From JACKIC01 sp964392305 (GTDB lineage: Bacteria; Planctomycetota; UBA1135; UBA2386): a stretch of 64,000 nt of DNA. The notes beneath the pieces are model-generated. The model saw only the letters and a list, made by a program, of their open reading frames with translations. It searched no databases and was not told the DNA's origin. The DNA lies in NCBI GenBank assembly GCA_964392305.1, contig CAYMPV010000034.1, positions 4,331-68,330 on the forward strand, given 5' to 3'. Of this stretch, positions 43,227 through 51,526 are shown piece after piece. The stretch's first letter is position 1. Each line of letters opens with the position of its first letter. The translations under genes were made by a program, and so were the position numbers.

Positions 43227-44564
43227 TCAGCGCAACGCCAGCGGCCCACGGCTGTCGGCGAACTCGGCAACCGCGGCACCCATCGCCTGCTGCACCGCGA
43301 GGTGCAAGTCCGCCATCGGCGTCTCGCGTTCGAACGCGACATGCCCCCGCCCGACGGCCGCTCCACCACCTTCGCCGGCGAGCACGATCGGCAGCCTGTC
43401 GTGGTTGTGACGATTGCCGTCGCCGAGGCCCGAGCCGTAGACGATCAGGCAACTCGCCAGCAGATCGGCGCCACCTTCGGCGTGCCCGGCCAGGCGCTGC
43501 AGGAACGCGGCGAACTGCTCGACGTGGAAACGGTTGATCTTGGCGATCGCGTCGAGCTTGGGCTGCTTGCCACCGTGATGACTCAGTTCGTGGTGGCTCT
43601 CGGGCACACCCAGGAACGGATAGCTGAGGTTGCTGCCGCCGTTGCCGAGCATGAAGGTCGCGACGCGGGTGCTGTCGGTCACCAGCGCCAGGGTCAGCAG
43701 CTCGTACATGAGCGCGACCTTCTCGGCCAGCGACTGGCCCGTAGCCAGCAATCCGTCCGGGAGCGGGATCTGCGCAGCCGCTTCGTTCGACGCATGTTCG
43801 AGGCGTTGTTCGAGCTCACGCACCGACTGCAGATACTGGTCGAGCTTACGCGCGTCGGCGGTGCCGACCTTGCCGGTCAGCGCCTTGGCGTCGCCGAGCA
43901 CCGCGTCGAGCACCGATCGCACCCGGCGCTGCTGTCGCTTCTGCACCGCTGCATCGACGATGTGTTCTGGGTCACCGAACAGGCGTGCGAACACCGCCTT
44001 GGGCGACGTCTCCTTGGCGACCGGCGCGTTCGGCGTGCGCCAGCTGATGTTGTTGGTGTAGGCACACGAGTAGCCCGAGTCGCAGATGCCCGCGGCAGCG
44101 CCCGGCTCGATCCCGACTTCGAGGGATCGAAAGCGCGTCGCCTCGCCGATCGCCTGCGCGATCACCTGATCACTCGAGATGCCGACCTCGATGTCGGCGC
44201 CGCCGGTCTTGCGAGCGCGGCGGCAGGTCAAGAACGTCGCCGCGGAACGAGCGTGGTCGCCGGTGCCGTCCTGGCGAGCCCGACCGGCCTCGATCGCCAG
44301 CCCGGAGAAGACCGTGAGCCGCGACTGCAGCGGCCGCAGCGGCAAGAGGGCACCGTCGAGCACCGCGTTCTGGCCCTCGCCGGTCACCGACCATGCATGC
44401 TGGTTGACGCCGTTGGGAACGAACACGAACAGGGCCCGCCGCGGGGCCGCGGATGACGGCCTCAGCGCCGGTGCCATCGCCTCGAGCCACGGCAGCGCCA
44501 TGCAGGTCGCCGCGCCGCGCAGGAAAGTGCGGCGGTCGAGGGCCAGTTGGCGGATCGGGCGCAT
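43227..44564 (-). CDS. Tat-exported DUF1552 protein
   Basis: 445 residues. Twin-arginine signal DRRTFLRGAA (R11-R12), then the DUF1552 fold, with ALFVFVPNGVNQHAW, SGLAIEAG and GDHARSAATFLT, and near the end CLIVYGSGLGDGNRHNHDRLPIVLAG. Such proteins resemble the alkaline-phosphatase-like DUF1501 proteins of planctomycetes and are usually found with DUF1592-type cytochrome proteins; none is next to this one. Acts outside the cytoplasm, role unknown. The tRNA-Arg gene lies 28 bases beyond its stop on the same strand. Confidence 0.92.
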   Translation of the reverse strand: MRPIRQLALDRRTFLRGAATCMALPWLEAMAPALRPSSAAPRRALFVFVPNGVNQHAWSVTGEGQNAVLDGALLPLRPLQSRLTVFSGLAIEAGRARQDGTGDHARSAATFLTCRRARKTGGADIEVGISSDQVIAQAIGEATRFRSLEVGIEPGAAAGICDSGYSCAYTNNISWRTPNAPVAKETSPKAVFARLFGDPEHIVDAAVQKRQQRRVRSVLDAVLGDAKALTGKVGTADARKLDQYLQSVRELEQRLEHASNEAAAQIPLPDGLLATGQSLAEKVALMYELLTLALVTDSTRVATFMLGNGGSNLSYPFLGVPESHHELSHHGGKQPKLDAIAKINRFHVEQFAAFLQRLAGHAEGGADLLASCLIVYGSGLGDGNRHNHDRLPIVLAGEGGGAAVGRGHVAFERETPMADLHLAVQQAMGAAVAEFADSRGPLALR

Positions 44565-44729
44565 GGGCGAGGATCATCGTCGCCAGAGGCCGATCGCCCA
44601 AGCCCCGTATCGCCTTGAGGCACGGTCCCGTGGTGAGAGCCACCCGCTGCGACCGCCGCCTCGGCGCCGGCACCGCCCCCCGGCGACGAGGGCGACGACG
44701 ACGGCTGCCGATCTTCTGCACAAAGAGAG

Positions 44730-45053
44730 ATGTCCATGCGAAGCCTGTTGCGTTGTGTCACGGTGGTGGTCGCGGCATTGACCGCTTGCACCACGGGCCA
44801 CGTCGGCCGCGAGTTCGACAGCGAGAAGAACCTGACCAGCGCATTCGGCGATTGCGTGGCGGTCGGCCGCTTCGACGTCAGCTACCCGGCGCGCATCACC
44901 GGCGTCGAGAGCGCCGACGGCACCCTGCGCTTCCTCTATCACGACACGCCGCACACCTATGCGTTCCCGGCCGGTGTCGAGATGCGCGCGGTGTTCGTCG
45001 AACACGCGCACGGCAAGGGCGTCGTCGTGCTGCGCTGCAACCCGCAGTCGTGA
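44730..45053 (+). CDS. small lipoprotein of unknown function
   Basis: 107 residues. Signal peptide with lipobox ALTAC near residue 20, then a beta-rich domain (VAVGRFDVSYPARITGV, GTLRFLYHDTPHTYAFP, KGVVVLRCNPQS). Two in-frame ATGs lie two codons apart; AAAGAGAG just upstream fits either. The gene stands alone between two leftward genes. Not recognised. Confidence 0.65.
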   Translation: MSMRSLLRCVTVVVAALTACTTGHVGREFDSEKNLTSAFGDCVAVGRFDVSYPARITGVESADGTLRFLYHDTPHTYAFPAGVEMRAVFVEHAHGKGVVVLRCNPQS

Positions 45054-45062
45054 AGCGACCGT

Positions 45063-46028
45063 TCAGTCGAACGTGAGCAGCACCTTGAGCACGCCGCGCT
45101 GCGCCGCGCGCGCGAACGCCGCAGCGCCTTCGCGCAACGGATAACTCGCCGCCACCAGCGGTGCGACCGCGACCGCGCCGCGCGCCAACGCGTCCAGCGC
45201 CACGTCGAAGCGACCGCAGCGCGAACCGAGCAGACGCTGCTCGTCGACCACCAGGCCGCTCAGATCGACCACGGTCGGCTCCTCGGTGGTCGTCTTGAGC
45301 ACGATCGTGCCGCGCGGTTGCACCAATGGCAGCAGCCGCGGCAGCGTCTGCGGTGAGCCCGTCGCCTCGACCGCGAGGTGGAAACGCGCGCGCTCCGCAC
45401 CGGGGGGCGCCCCCGGTTCGAGCAGACCCGTCCGGAACGTCACGTCGTCGGGCAACAGCGCCGCGCGCTGCGGGTGACGCCCCGCCACGGTCACGCGCGC
45501 GCCGTGGGCGGCCAGCGCGAGCGCGCACAGCAGGCCGAGCTTGCCGTCGCCGGCGACCAGCACCTCGCGGCCTGCGACCTGATCGACGTCGTCGACGATG
45601 TGCAGCGCCGCAGCCAGCGGTTCGGTGAACGTCGCGGCGACGTCGTCGACGGCGTCCGGCACGGCCAGCAGGTTGCGATCGGGCAGCACGATGCGTTCGG
45701 CGAACGCGCCGCCCAGGCCGGCGATGCCGAGCACCGTGCGCGTGGCGCAGTGACGACTGTCACCGCTGCGGCACACCGCGCATTCACCGCAGCCGGCGTT
45801 GATCTCGCCGACGACGCGCTGGCCGCGCAGCGGCCCGTCGAGGGCGACGCCGACGAACTCGTGGCCGGGTACGCTGCAGAACCCCATGTAGCCGCGGGCC
45901 AGCGCCTGATCGGTGGCGCAGATGCCGGCGCGGCGCACGGCGACCGTCGACCAGCCCGCCGGCGCCACCGGCTCGGGCAGATCGTCGCGCAGCGACAGTT
46001 GCCCACGTTCGAGGAACAGTGCACGCAT
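45063..46028 (-). CDS. zinc-type alcohol dehydrogenase-like protein (MDR family)
   Basis: 321 residues. Catalytic zinc ligands: C37 in GICATD and H56-E57 in PGHEFVG. Structural zinc cysteines C80, C83, C86 and C94 (CGECAVCRSGDSRHC). NAD(P)-binding part has LVAGDGKLGLLCA, a GxGxxG variant. Substrate is unknown; it follows galactokinase by 15 bases on the same strand, so sugar or sugar-alcohol oxidation is possible but only inferred. Starts with MRALFLERG, the family's common opening. Confidence 0.88.
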   Translation of the reverse strand: MRALFLERGQLSLRDDLPEPVAPAGWSTVAVRRAGICATDQALARGYMGFCSVPGHEFVGVALDGPLRGQRVVGEINAGCGECAVCRSGDSRHCATRTVLGIAGLGGAFAERIVLPDRNLLAVPDAVDDVAATFTEPLAAALHIVDDVDQVAGREVLVAGDGKLGLLCALALAAHGARVTVAGRHPQRAALLPDDVTFRTGLLEPGAPPGAERARFHLAVEATGSPQTLPRLLPLVQPRGTIVLKTTTEEPTVVDLSGLVVDEQRLLGSRCGRFDVALDALARGAVAVAPLVAASYPLREGAAAFARAAQRGVLKVLLTFD

Positions 46029-46043
46029 CGGGTGACCCGCGGG

Positions 46044-47231
46044 TCAGGACGCCAGTTCGCCGGGGCCCGAGCCGATGCGCAGCACGTCGAAGGTCGGCAT
46101 CACCCCGAACCGCTGCACGAACACCTCGGCGACACGTTCGGCCACGGCGCCGCTGGCCCCCGGACGCACCAGCGCGATCGCGCAGCCGCCGAAACCGGCG
46201 CCGGTCAGGCGCGCGCCGAACACGTCGGGAGCGCCGCGTGCGGCGGCGGTGATCACGTCGAGTTCGTCGCAGCTGACCTGGTAATCGGTCGCGGTCGAGC
46301 GATGGCTGGCGTCGAGGATCGCACCCAGGGTCGCGTAGTCGTGCCGCCGCAGCGCGTCGACGCCGTTGCGCACGCGGTCCATCTCGCTGACCACGTGACG
46401 TGAACGACGGAACAGCAGCTCGTCCATGGCCTCACGCGCCTTCTCCAGATCAGCGGCCGTGTATTGCGCCAGATGCGGCAGGTCGCGAACGTGCGTGCGC
46501 AGCAGTTCGTGCGCGGTCGCGCACTGGGCGACCCGTTCGTTGAAGCCGGTCTTCGCCAGCGCGCGCGGCTTCTTGGTGTCCATCACCAGCACCTCGCAAG
46601 CCGCTGGGTCGAACGGCACGTGCTCCCAGCGCGGCCCCGCGCAGTGCAACAGCAGCACCTGACCGGCGCGGCCCAACGCCGACGCGAACTGGTCCATGAT
46701 GCCGCAGCGCACGCCGACGAATCCGGTCTCGGCGCGGTGCGCGAGCAGCGCCAGCTGATGGCGTTCGAGTTGGGTGTCGTGCAACGCGTCGAGCGCGATC
46801 GCGGTGACCACCTCGAGCGCCGCCGACGACGACAATCCCGAAGCCATCGGCACGTCACCGCCGAACACGATCTCGACGCCGTCGCCCTTGCCGGTGCGTT
46901 CGCGGAAACCGCGCCAGACGCCGATCGGGTAACCCGCCCAGCCCCACTCGGGCCGGGTGCGCGCCGGCATGGTCGCGGCGTCGGCATCGACGCGCAGCTG
47001 CTGGTCGATGCTGACCAGCCGGATGCGGCCGTCCTGGCGCAGGCGCGCTGCGGCGAAGATGCCGCGGTCCACGGCCATGGGCAGGACGTCGCCGCCGCTG
47101 TAGTCCAGGTGCGCCCCGACCAGGTTGATGCGTCCGGGGGCGAAGAACCAGCGCGGCGGGGCGCCGCCGAATTCCTTGCCGAACCTGCTGCCGATGGCAT
47201 CGACGAGAGCGGTCCTGGGTTTGGCGATCAT
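46044..47231 (-). CDS. galK: galactokinase
   Basis: 395 residues from the ATG at 47231. GHMP kinase motifs: PGRINLVGAHLDYSGG (32-47), DVPMASGLSSSAALE, and LTGAGFGGCAIALV. The signature GEHTDY of galactokinases is GAHLDY here (A40, L42), while the asparagine of RINL, H41, D43 and Y44 remain. GIMDQFAS matches the region of the catalytic aspartate. Phosphorylates galactose, or a related sugar in view of the changed signature, in the cytoplasm. No galT or galE neighbour; followed by an alcohol dehydrogenase-like gene. Confidence 0.88.
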   Translation of the reverse strand: MIAKPRTALVDAIGSRFGKEFGGAPPRWFFAPGRINLVGAHLDYSGGDVLPMAVDRGIFAAARLRQDGRIRLVSIDQQLRVDADAATMPARTRPEWGWAGYPIGVWRGFRERTGKGDGVEIVFGGDVPMASGLSSSAALEVVTAIALDALHDTQLERHQLALLAHRAETGFVGVRCGIMDQFASALGRAGQVLLLHCAGPRWEHVPFDPAACEVLVMDTKKPRALAKTGFNERVAQCATAHELLRTHVRDLPHLAQYTAADLEKAREAMDELLFRRSRHVVSEMDRVRNGVDALRRHDYATLGAILDASHRSTATDYQVSCDELDVITAAARGAPDVFGARLTGAGFGGCAIALVRPGASGAVAERVAEVFVQRFGVMPTFDVLRIGSGPGELAS

Positions 47232-47402
47232 GGAGCTTGGCAGCGAACGGGACGTCGGCGAGGCCGCTGCGCGGCGCCGACGTTGCGGTCCCGACATCGA
47301 ACGGGGCCCGCGCAGTCCGTTCAAGCCGCGAAAGACCGCGGTCGAAAGCCGAAACGCCGGGACCCGGTGTGGCTATATGGTCCCCCTGCTGCCCAACCGC
47401 CC

Positions 47403-48512
47403 ATGGTGACGAACCTCAACCTGCCGACGCTGCTCCTGCTCACTGCCACCCTCAACCCGGTCTGTGCCCAGGAAGGCGCACAGCAGCCTGAGCGGCCACC
47501 AGCGCCGGCTGCCGTGCCGGTGCCGGTGCAGGCGCCCAAACCGCACTTCGTGGTCCGTCACTACCCCGCCGATCGCGACGCGCCGATCGCGGTCGTCGGC
47601 GATCGTGTGCTGACCCTGGGCAACCTCGTCGACCACATCGACGAACTGCACCACCCGGGTTTCCGCGAGGCCCTCGAGAAGGTGCCGTCGGTCGAGGCGA
47701 TGCTGCGGTCGGACCTGGTCGCGGCGTGGGTGCGCCAATTCGCCGACATCGAGGCGCTGCGGCAGCTGAACGCCGGCAAGGAGATCGACGAGGCGGCGCT
47801 GAAGGCCGCGCAGAGCGAACGCCTGCGGATCTCGTTCCAGGCCTGGCTCGACACCTACCTGGCCAACCGCCAGGCCCAGGGCCGTCCGACCGAACTCAGC
47901 CAGGAGCGCGTCAACAAGTTCCTCGCCGACTTCCAACTGCGCCAGGGCCTCGGCGCCGAATTGCAGGGCTGGCTCGACTACCTCGAGAAGGACGACTACT
48001 CACGCGCGCAACTGCAGCAGTTCTTCCAGGACAACGCGCGCGCGTTCGGCGGGCAGGTGAAGATCTCGCACATCCTGGTGCAGAACCGCGACGCCGGCAC
48101 CGGCATCCTGCTCGACCAGGAAGCCTACGGTCGCGCCACCGCGCGGCTCGCCGACATCAAGGCGCGATTGCGCCCGGACGGCTCCAACTTCGAAGAGGTC
48201 GCGCGGCTCTACTCCGAAGACACCCGCACCGCCAAGGAAGGCGGCGTGCTCGACGGCATCCGCCGCTTCGACGAGGGCATGCCGGCCGCCCTGTGCCGCG
48301 CCGCCTGGCACCTGCGCGACGGCGAACTCAGCGGTGTGGTCGAAACCCAGTACGGCTGGCACCTGGTCAAGCGCCTCGACTTCGCGCAGCACATGTTCAT
48401 CCTGTTCACCGACGATGCGATCCCGTCGATCCGCGAGGTGATGCGGCGTTCGCGCCAGGAAGACCTGCTGTTTGCCGCGCGCGCCAAGAGCAACCTGCAG
48501 CTCAAGCTGTAG
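47403..48512 (+). CDS. exported parvulin-type peptidyl-prolyl isomerase
   Basis: 369 residues from the ATG at 47403. Signal peptide (cleavage near VCAQ), a proline-rich linker, then a helical SurA-like chaperone region (about 55-215) and a parvulin domain from ISHILVQN (about 221) to GWHLVKRLD. The parvulin core shows FEEVARLYSED and GGVLDGIRRF. Folds outer-membrane or periplasmic proteins. The C-terminus returns to a helix, as in SurA/PrsA. Diverges from galK across 171 bases. Confidence 0.9.
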   Translation: MVTNLNLPTLLLLTATLNPVCAQEGAQQPERPPAPAAVPVPVQAPKPHFVVRHYPADRDAPIAVVGDRVLTLGNLVDHIDELHHPGFREALEKVPSVEAMLRSDLVAAWVRQFADIEALRQLNAGKEIDEAALKAAQSERLRISFQAWLDTYLANRQAQGRPTELSQERVNKFLADFQLRQGLGAELQGWLDYLEKDDYSRAQLQQFFQDNARAFGGQVKISHILVQNRDAGTGILLDQEAYGRATARLADIKARLRPDGSNFEEVARLYSEDTRTAKEGGVLDGIRRFDEGMPAALCRAAWHLRDGELSGVVETQYGWHLVKRLDFAQHMFILFTDDAIPSIREVMRRSRQEDLLFAARAKSNLQLKL

Positions 48513-48533
48513 GCGCGCCGCGGTGAGTCGGAG

Positions 48534-50408
48534 TCAGAACTGCCGCTGCTCGCAGTTGGTGCGGAACCAACCCGTGAGCGGGTCGATGCCCACGGCCTGG
48601 AAACGCATCAGCTGCCCCGTGAACAGACCGGGCGGCGGCGTGTAGACCTTGGTCAAACTCGGATTGCCGACACCACCCGTGCCCGACAGCGAGAAGAAGC
48701 CGAACGCACCGGTGCCGTCCTCGATCACGAACGCCAACACGTAGGCCGGATCGATGCACAGGTTGCCGACGATCGTGGGCAGGATCGGCGAGCCGGGGAA
48801 CGAGATCATGACGATGTAGGGCACCAGGGGCGGCTGGGCCGCGGTCGCGTTCGCGATCGACACCACCAGCAGACTGCCCGCGGAGATCGCCTGGATCTTG
48901 CGCGAGTAGAGGCTGAACGTCGCGTTGGTCTGCGAGTTGGGCGTCGCGGCGGTCACCGTGATCGGGCCGCCGAGATTGGTCGCGGTGACCGTGGTCTGCA
49001 CGAAGCCATTGCCGTCGGCGATCACCGGATTGGTCGTCGACAACACCCCCGGACCCGCCACGCTGAAGTTGACCGTGCCGTTCGGCAGCGGCGCGTTCTG
49101 CGGATCGAGCACCTGCGCGCGCAGCGGCATCGCGAAGGTCTCGCCGGCGGGACCGGCCTGGCCACTGCCGCTGATCGCGACCACACTGTTGGTCGGCCCG
49201 AGCGAGCGCACCCGCTTGAGGAAGTTGCCGTGTTGGGTGAACCACAGCGCGCCGTCAGGCCCCATGCGCATGCTCGTCACGCTGGCGAAACCGGTGCCCC
49301 AGTTGGCGGCGTTCGGCTGTCCAGGCACCGCCGGCGCCGGTGCCCACGCGGTGCCGTTGTGCACCAGGCGACGCAGTTCGCCGACGTAGTAGTCGAGGTA
49401 GAAGCAGGACCCTTCGTAGCTCGGGCCGAAATCGAACGGCTGGCCCTGATTGCGATAACGCGCGCCGCCCATGATCGAGGCCCAACCCTGGCTGCGCGGC
49501 ACCGACACGATCGGGTTGACCAGACCGGGCGGCTGGCTGCCGCCGCAGCTGAAGCCGGCGACCAGACCCTCGCGCCACGGCCAGCCGAAGTTGACCAGCG
49601 GCAGCGCGCCGCTTGGGTAGACGTACTCGCTGTACTCCTCCTCGCTGCCCTGACCGACGTCGCCGATGTAGAGGTTGCCGGTGACCGCGTCGATCTCCAT
49701 GCGGAACGGATTGCGCAGGCCGTGCGCGAGCACCAGCTGCGAGAAGTCGAGGTTGGCGCTGAGCGGGTTGTTGCCCGGATCGAGGGCCGAGAAGGCCGGC
49801 AGCGTCGCGCTCGCGGCGGGCCCGAGCGTGCTGACGTCCAGGCGCAGCAGGCAGCCGACCTGGCTGGTGAGGATCTGGGCGTTGCAGGCCGAGGCATCGT
49901 CACCGACCGACAGGTAGAGCATGCCGTCGGGCCCGAAGCGCACCGAACCGCCGTTGTGGTTGCCGGCGTTGTCGGGCAACGTGCCGAGCACCGCGCGCCG
50001 CGGCGACGCGGCGAACGTCAGGTTGTTGCTGACGGGGTTGTTGAGGTCGCCCATGCACGTGAAGCGATCGACGTGCATGAACGCGTCGAGCGTGCTCGAG
50101 TAGTAGACATAGAAGAAGCCGTTCGCGGCGAAGTTCGGGTCGGCCGTGATGCTCAGCAGGCCACGTTCGCCGCCGGATTCGACGTTGGGCACCGTGCCGA
50201 CCGAACTGACGGCGGTACCGGCGTAGAGACTCACGCCGCCGGCCGAGTTGGCGATCAGCACACGGCCATCGGGCAGGAAGCAGCAGTCGTTCGGAGTGCT
50301 CAGCCCCGTCGACAGCGTGTCGACAACGAAGCCGGTCGGCACGTTCTGGCACAGCACGGGCACGGCGAGACATGCGACGAAGAACGCGGCGAGGGATGTG
50401 CGGTGCAT
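48534..50408 (-). CDS. exported glucose/sorbosone dehydrogenase-like protein (PQQ-type propeller)
   Basis: 624 residues from the ATG at 50408. Signal peptide MHRTSLAAFFVACLAVPVLCQ, then a six-bladed propeller (about 25-410) with the GDH family features CCFLPDGRVLIAN, GLLSITADPNF, GLRNPFRMEID and FGWPWREG. A two-part C-terminus follows: an Ig-like domain with NGTVNFSVAGPG, then a lectin-like module ending near FQAVGIDPLTGWFRTN. A similar module occurs in the gene at 61248-63332. Probably oxidises a sugar outside the cell, or binds one. Confidence 0.88.
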   Translation of the reverse strand: MHRTSLAAFFVACLAVPVLCQNVPTGFVVDTLSTGLSTPNDCCFLPDGRVLIANSAGGVSLYAGTAVSSVGTVPNVESGGERGLLSITADPNFAANGFFYVYYSSTLDAFMHVDRFTCMGDLNNPVSNNLTFAASPRRAVLGTLPDNAGNHNGGSVRFGPDGMLYLSVGDDASACNAQILTSQVGCLLRLDVSTLGPAASATLPAFSALDPGNNPLSANLDFSQLVLAHGLRNPFRMEIDAVTGNLYIGDVGQGSEEEYSEYVYPSGALPLVNFGWPWREGLVAGFSCGGSQPPGLVNPIVSVPRSQGWASIMGGARYRNQGQPFDFGPSYEGSCFYLDYYVGELRRLVHNGTAWAPAPAVPGQPNAANWGTGFASVTSMRMGPDGALWFTQHGNFLKRVRSLGPTNSVVAISGSGQAGPAGETFAMPLRAQVLDPQNAPLPNGTVNFSVAGPGVLSTTNPVIADGNGFVQTTVTATNLGGPITVTAATPNSQTNATFSLYSRKIQAISAGSLLVVSIANATAAQPPLVPYIVMISFPGSPILPTIVGNLCIDPAYVLAFVIEDGTGAFGFFSLSGTGGVGNPSLTKVYTPPPGLFTGQLMRFQAVGIDPLTGWFRTNCEQRQF

Positions 50409-50531
50409 GGGTTCGTTGGTGTGGGTGCTACCGAGGGGGCTCAGCCAGTCGCGAGACGATACTCCATCGCCGGATCGGTGCTGGCGCAGGCGCCTGCGGC
50501 CGGTGTTCACGGGCCGCCGTCCGGCCTCGAA

Positions 50532-51410
50532 CTAACGCAAGGGGGCGATCTCGAACCGGCACAACCGCGCCGCTCCCTCACCGCCCTCGCTGGCGATCCA
50601 CAGCTGATCGGGGGCACCAAGACACATGCCTTCGGGCTGCGGGAGTTCGCTGGCGTCGAACACGTGCACACGCTCGACCTCACCCTGCATGGTCACCGCG
50701 AGCAGCACCCGCTCGGTCGCGCCGAGCACCCACAAACGGTCAGCGCCGGGCTGCATCGCCAGCGCGCTGATCCGCAGCTGCAGATCGCCGCGCCCGCGGC
50801 CCTTGGCGCCGCTGCGCACCGGCAACGACACGCCGAGTTGCCGCGCGCGGGCCTCGACATCAAGCAACCGGATCGTCAACGCCGGCTGCTCCTGCACCTG
50901 GCGCGTGCGCAAGTCGAACGCGTGGATCAGCCGGCGTTCGTCCGCTGCCCGTTGCTCTCGCGGCCCGACCTTGTGGGCGAACAACAGCCGCTCGCGGCGC
51001 GCATCGTACGCCAGGCTCTCGAACTCGTGCACCTCGCCCGCCCGCGCGAGCCGCGTCTCCGTGAGCAGATCCCGGGGCCGCGCGCGCGCGAACTCGCGCA
51101 GCATGCCGTCGCTGCGCAGCACGAACACACGGTCGTCGACCAGGGCCAGGTCTTCGTAGTCGGCGTTGGGACCGAAACGTTCGGCGTCGGCGACCAGACC
51201 GGTCGCGGCGAGCGTGAACAGCTTGCCGATCTCGTCCTGGATGCCGAGCAGCTGCCGGCCGTCCCAGGCGATGCCCGAAACCTCACGCAACTGCTTGGGC
51301 AACGGCAACGACTCCTGCAGGCGCAGAATCTGCGGCGTCGCCGACTCACTGCACGCGCCGAGCAGCGTCGTCGACGCGATGACCAGGACCAGGATCGGCG
51401 AGCGACGCAT
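50532..51410 (-). CDS. SdiA-regulated/YjiK-like lipoprotein
   Basis: 292 residues. Lipobox LLGAC at residue 20. The beta-propeller-like pattern LPKQLREVSGIAWDGRQLL and ADYEDLALVDDRVFVL is typical of the SdiA-regulated family (YjiK); in E. coli-type bacteria the function is not known. AGEVHEFESLAYD and PEGMCLGAPDQLWIASEGG are family-like. It lies in a row with the PQQ-type gene, same strand, 123 bases apart. Likely outer-membrane or periplasmic. Confidence 0.82.
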   Translation of the reverse strand: MRRSPILVLVIASTTLLGACSESATPQILRLQESLPLPKQLREVSGIAWDGRQLLGIQDEIGKLFTLAATGLVADAERFGPNADYEDLALVDDRVFVLRSDGMLREFARARPRDLLTETRLARAGEVHEFESLAYDARRERLLFAHKVGPREQRAADERRLIHAFDLRTRQVQEQPALTIRLLDVEARARQLGVSLPVRSGAKGRGRGDLQLRISALAMQPGADRLWVLGATERVLLAVTMQGEVERVHVFDASELPQPEGMCLGAPDQLWIASEGGEGAARLCRFEIAPLR

Positions 51411-51526
51411 CGGGCGTCAGCCTACGCCGAACGTGGATCCCGGCCCACGACTTGGTCACACACTGACTCCCCCCCATGATGCGGCGCCCTTCCCGCCCGA
51501 ACTCCTCCCGCGCCGGCAGACCGCCC

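Noticed and set aside
43004..43537. Open frame across the tRNA reading ARQDSNLRPSVPKTD
   Set aside because: This is the antisense translation of tRNA-Arg, a well-known false protein, continuing antisense to the DUF1552 gene.
46464..47402. Upstream extension of the parvulin gene
   Set aside because: It is antisense to galactokinase; the signal peptide begins at 47403.
49230..51479. 749-codon plus-strand open frame
   Set aside because: Antisense to the PQQ-type dehydrogenase and the YjiK-like lipoprotein genes.
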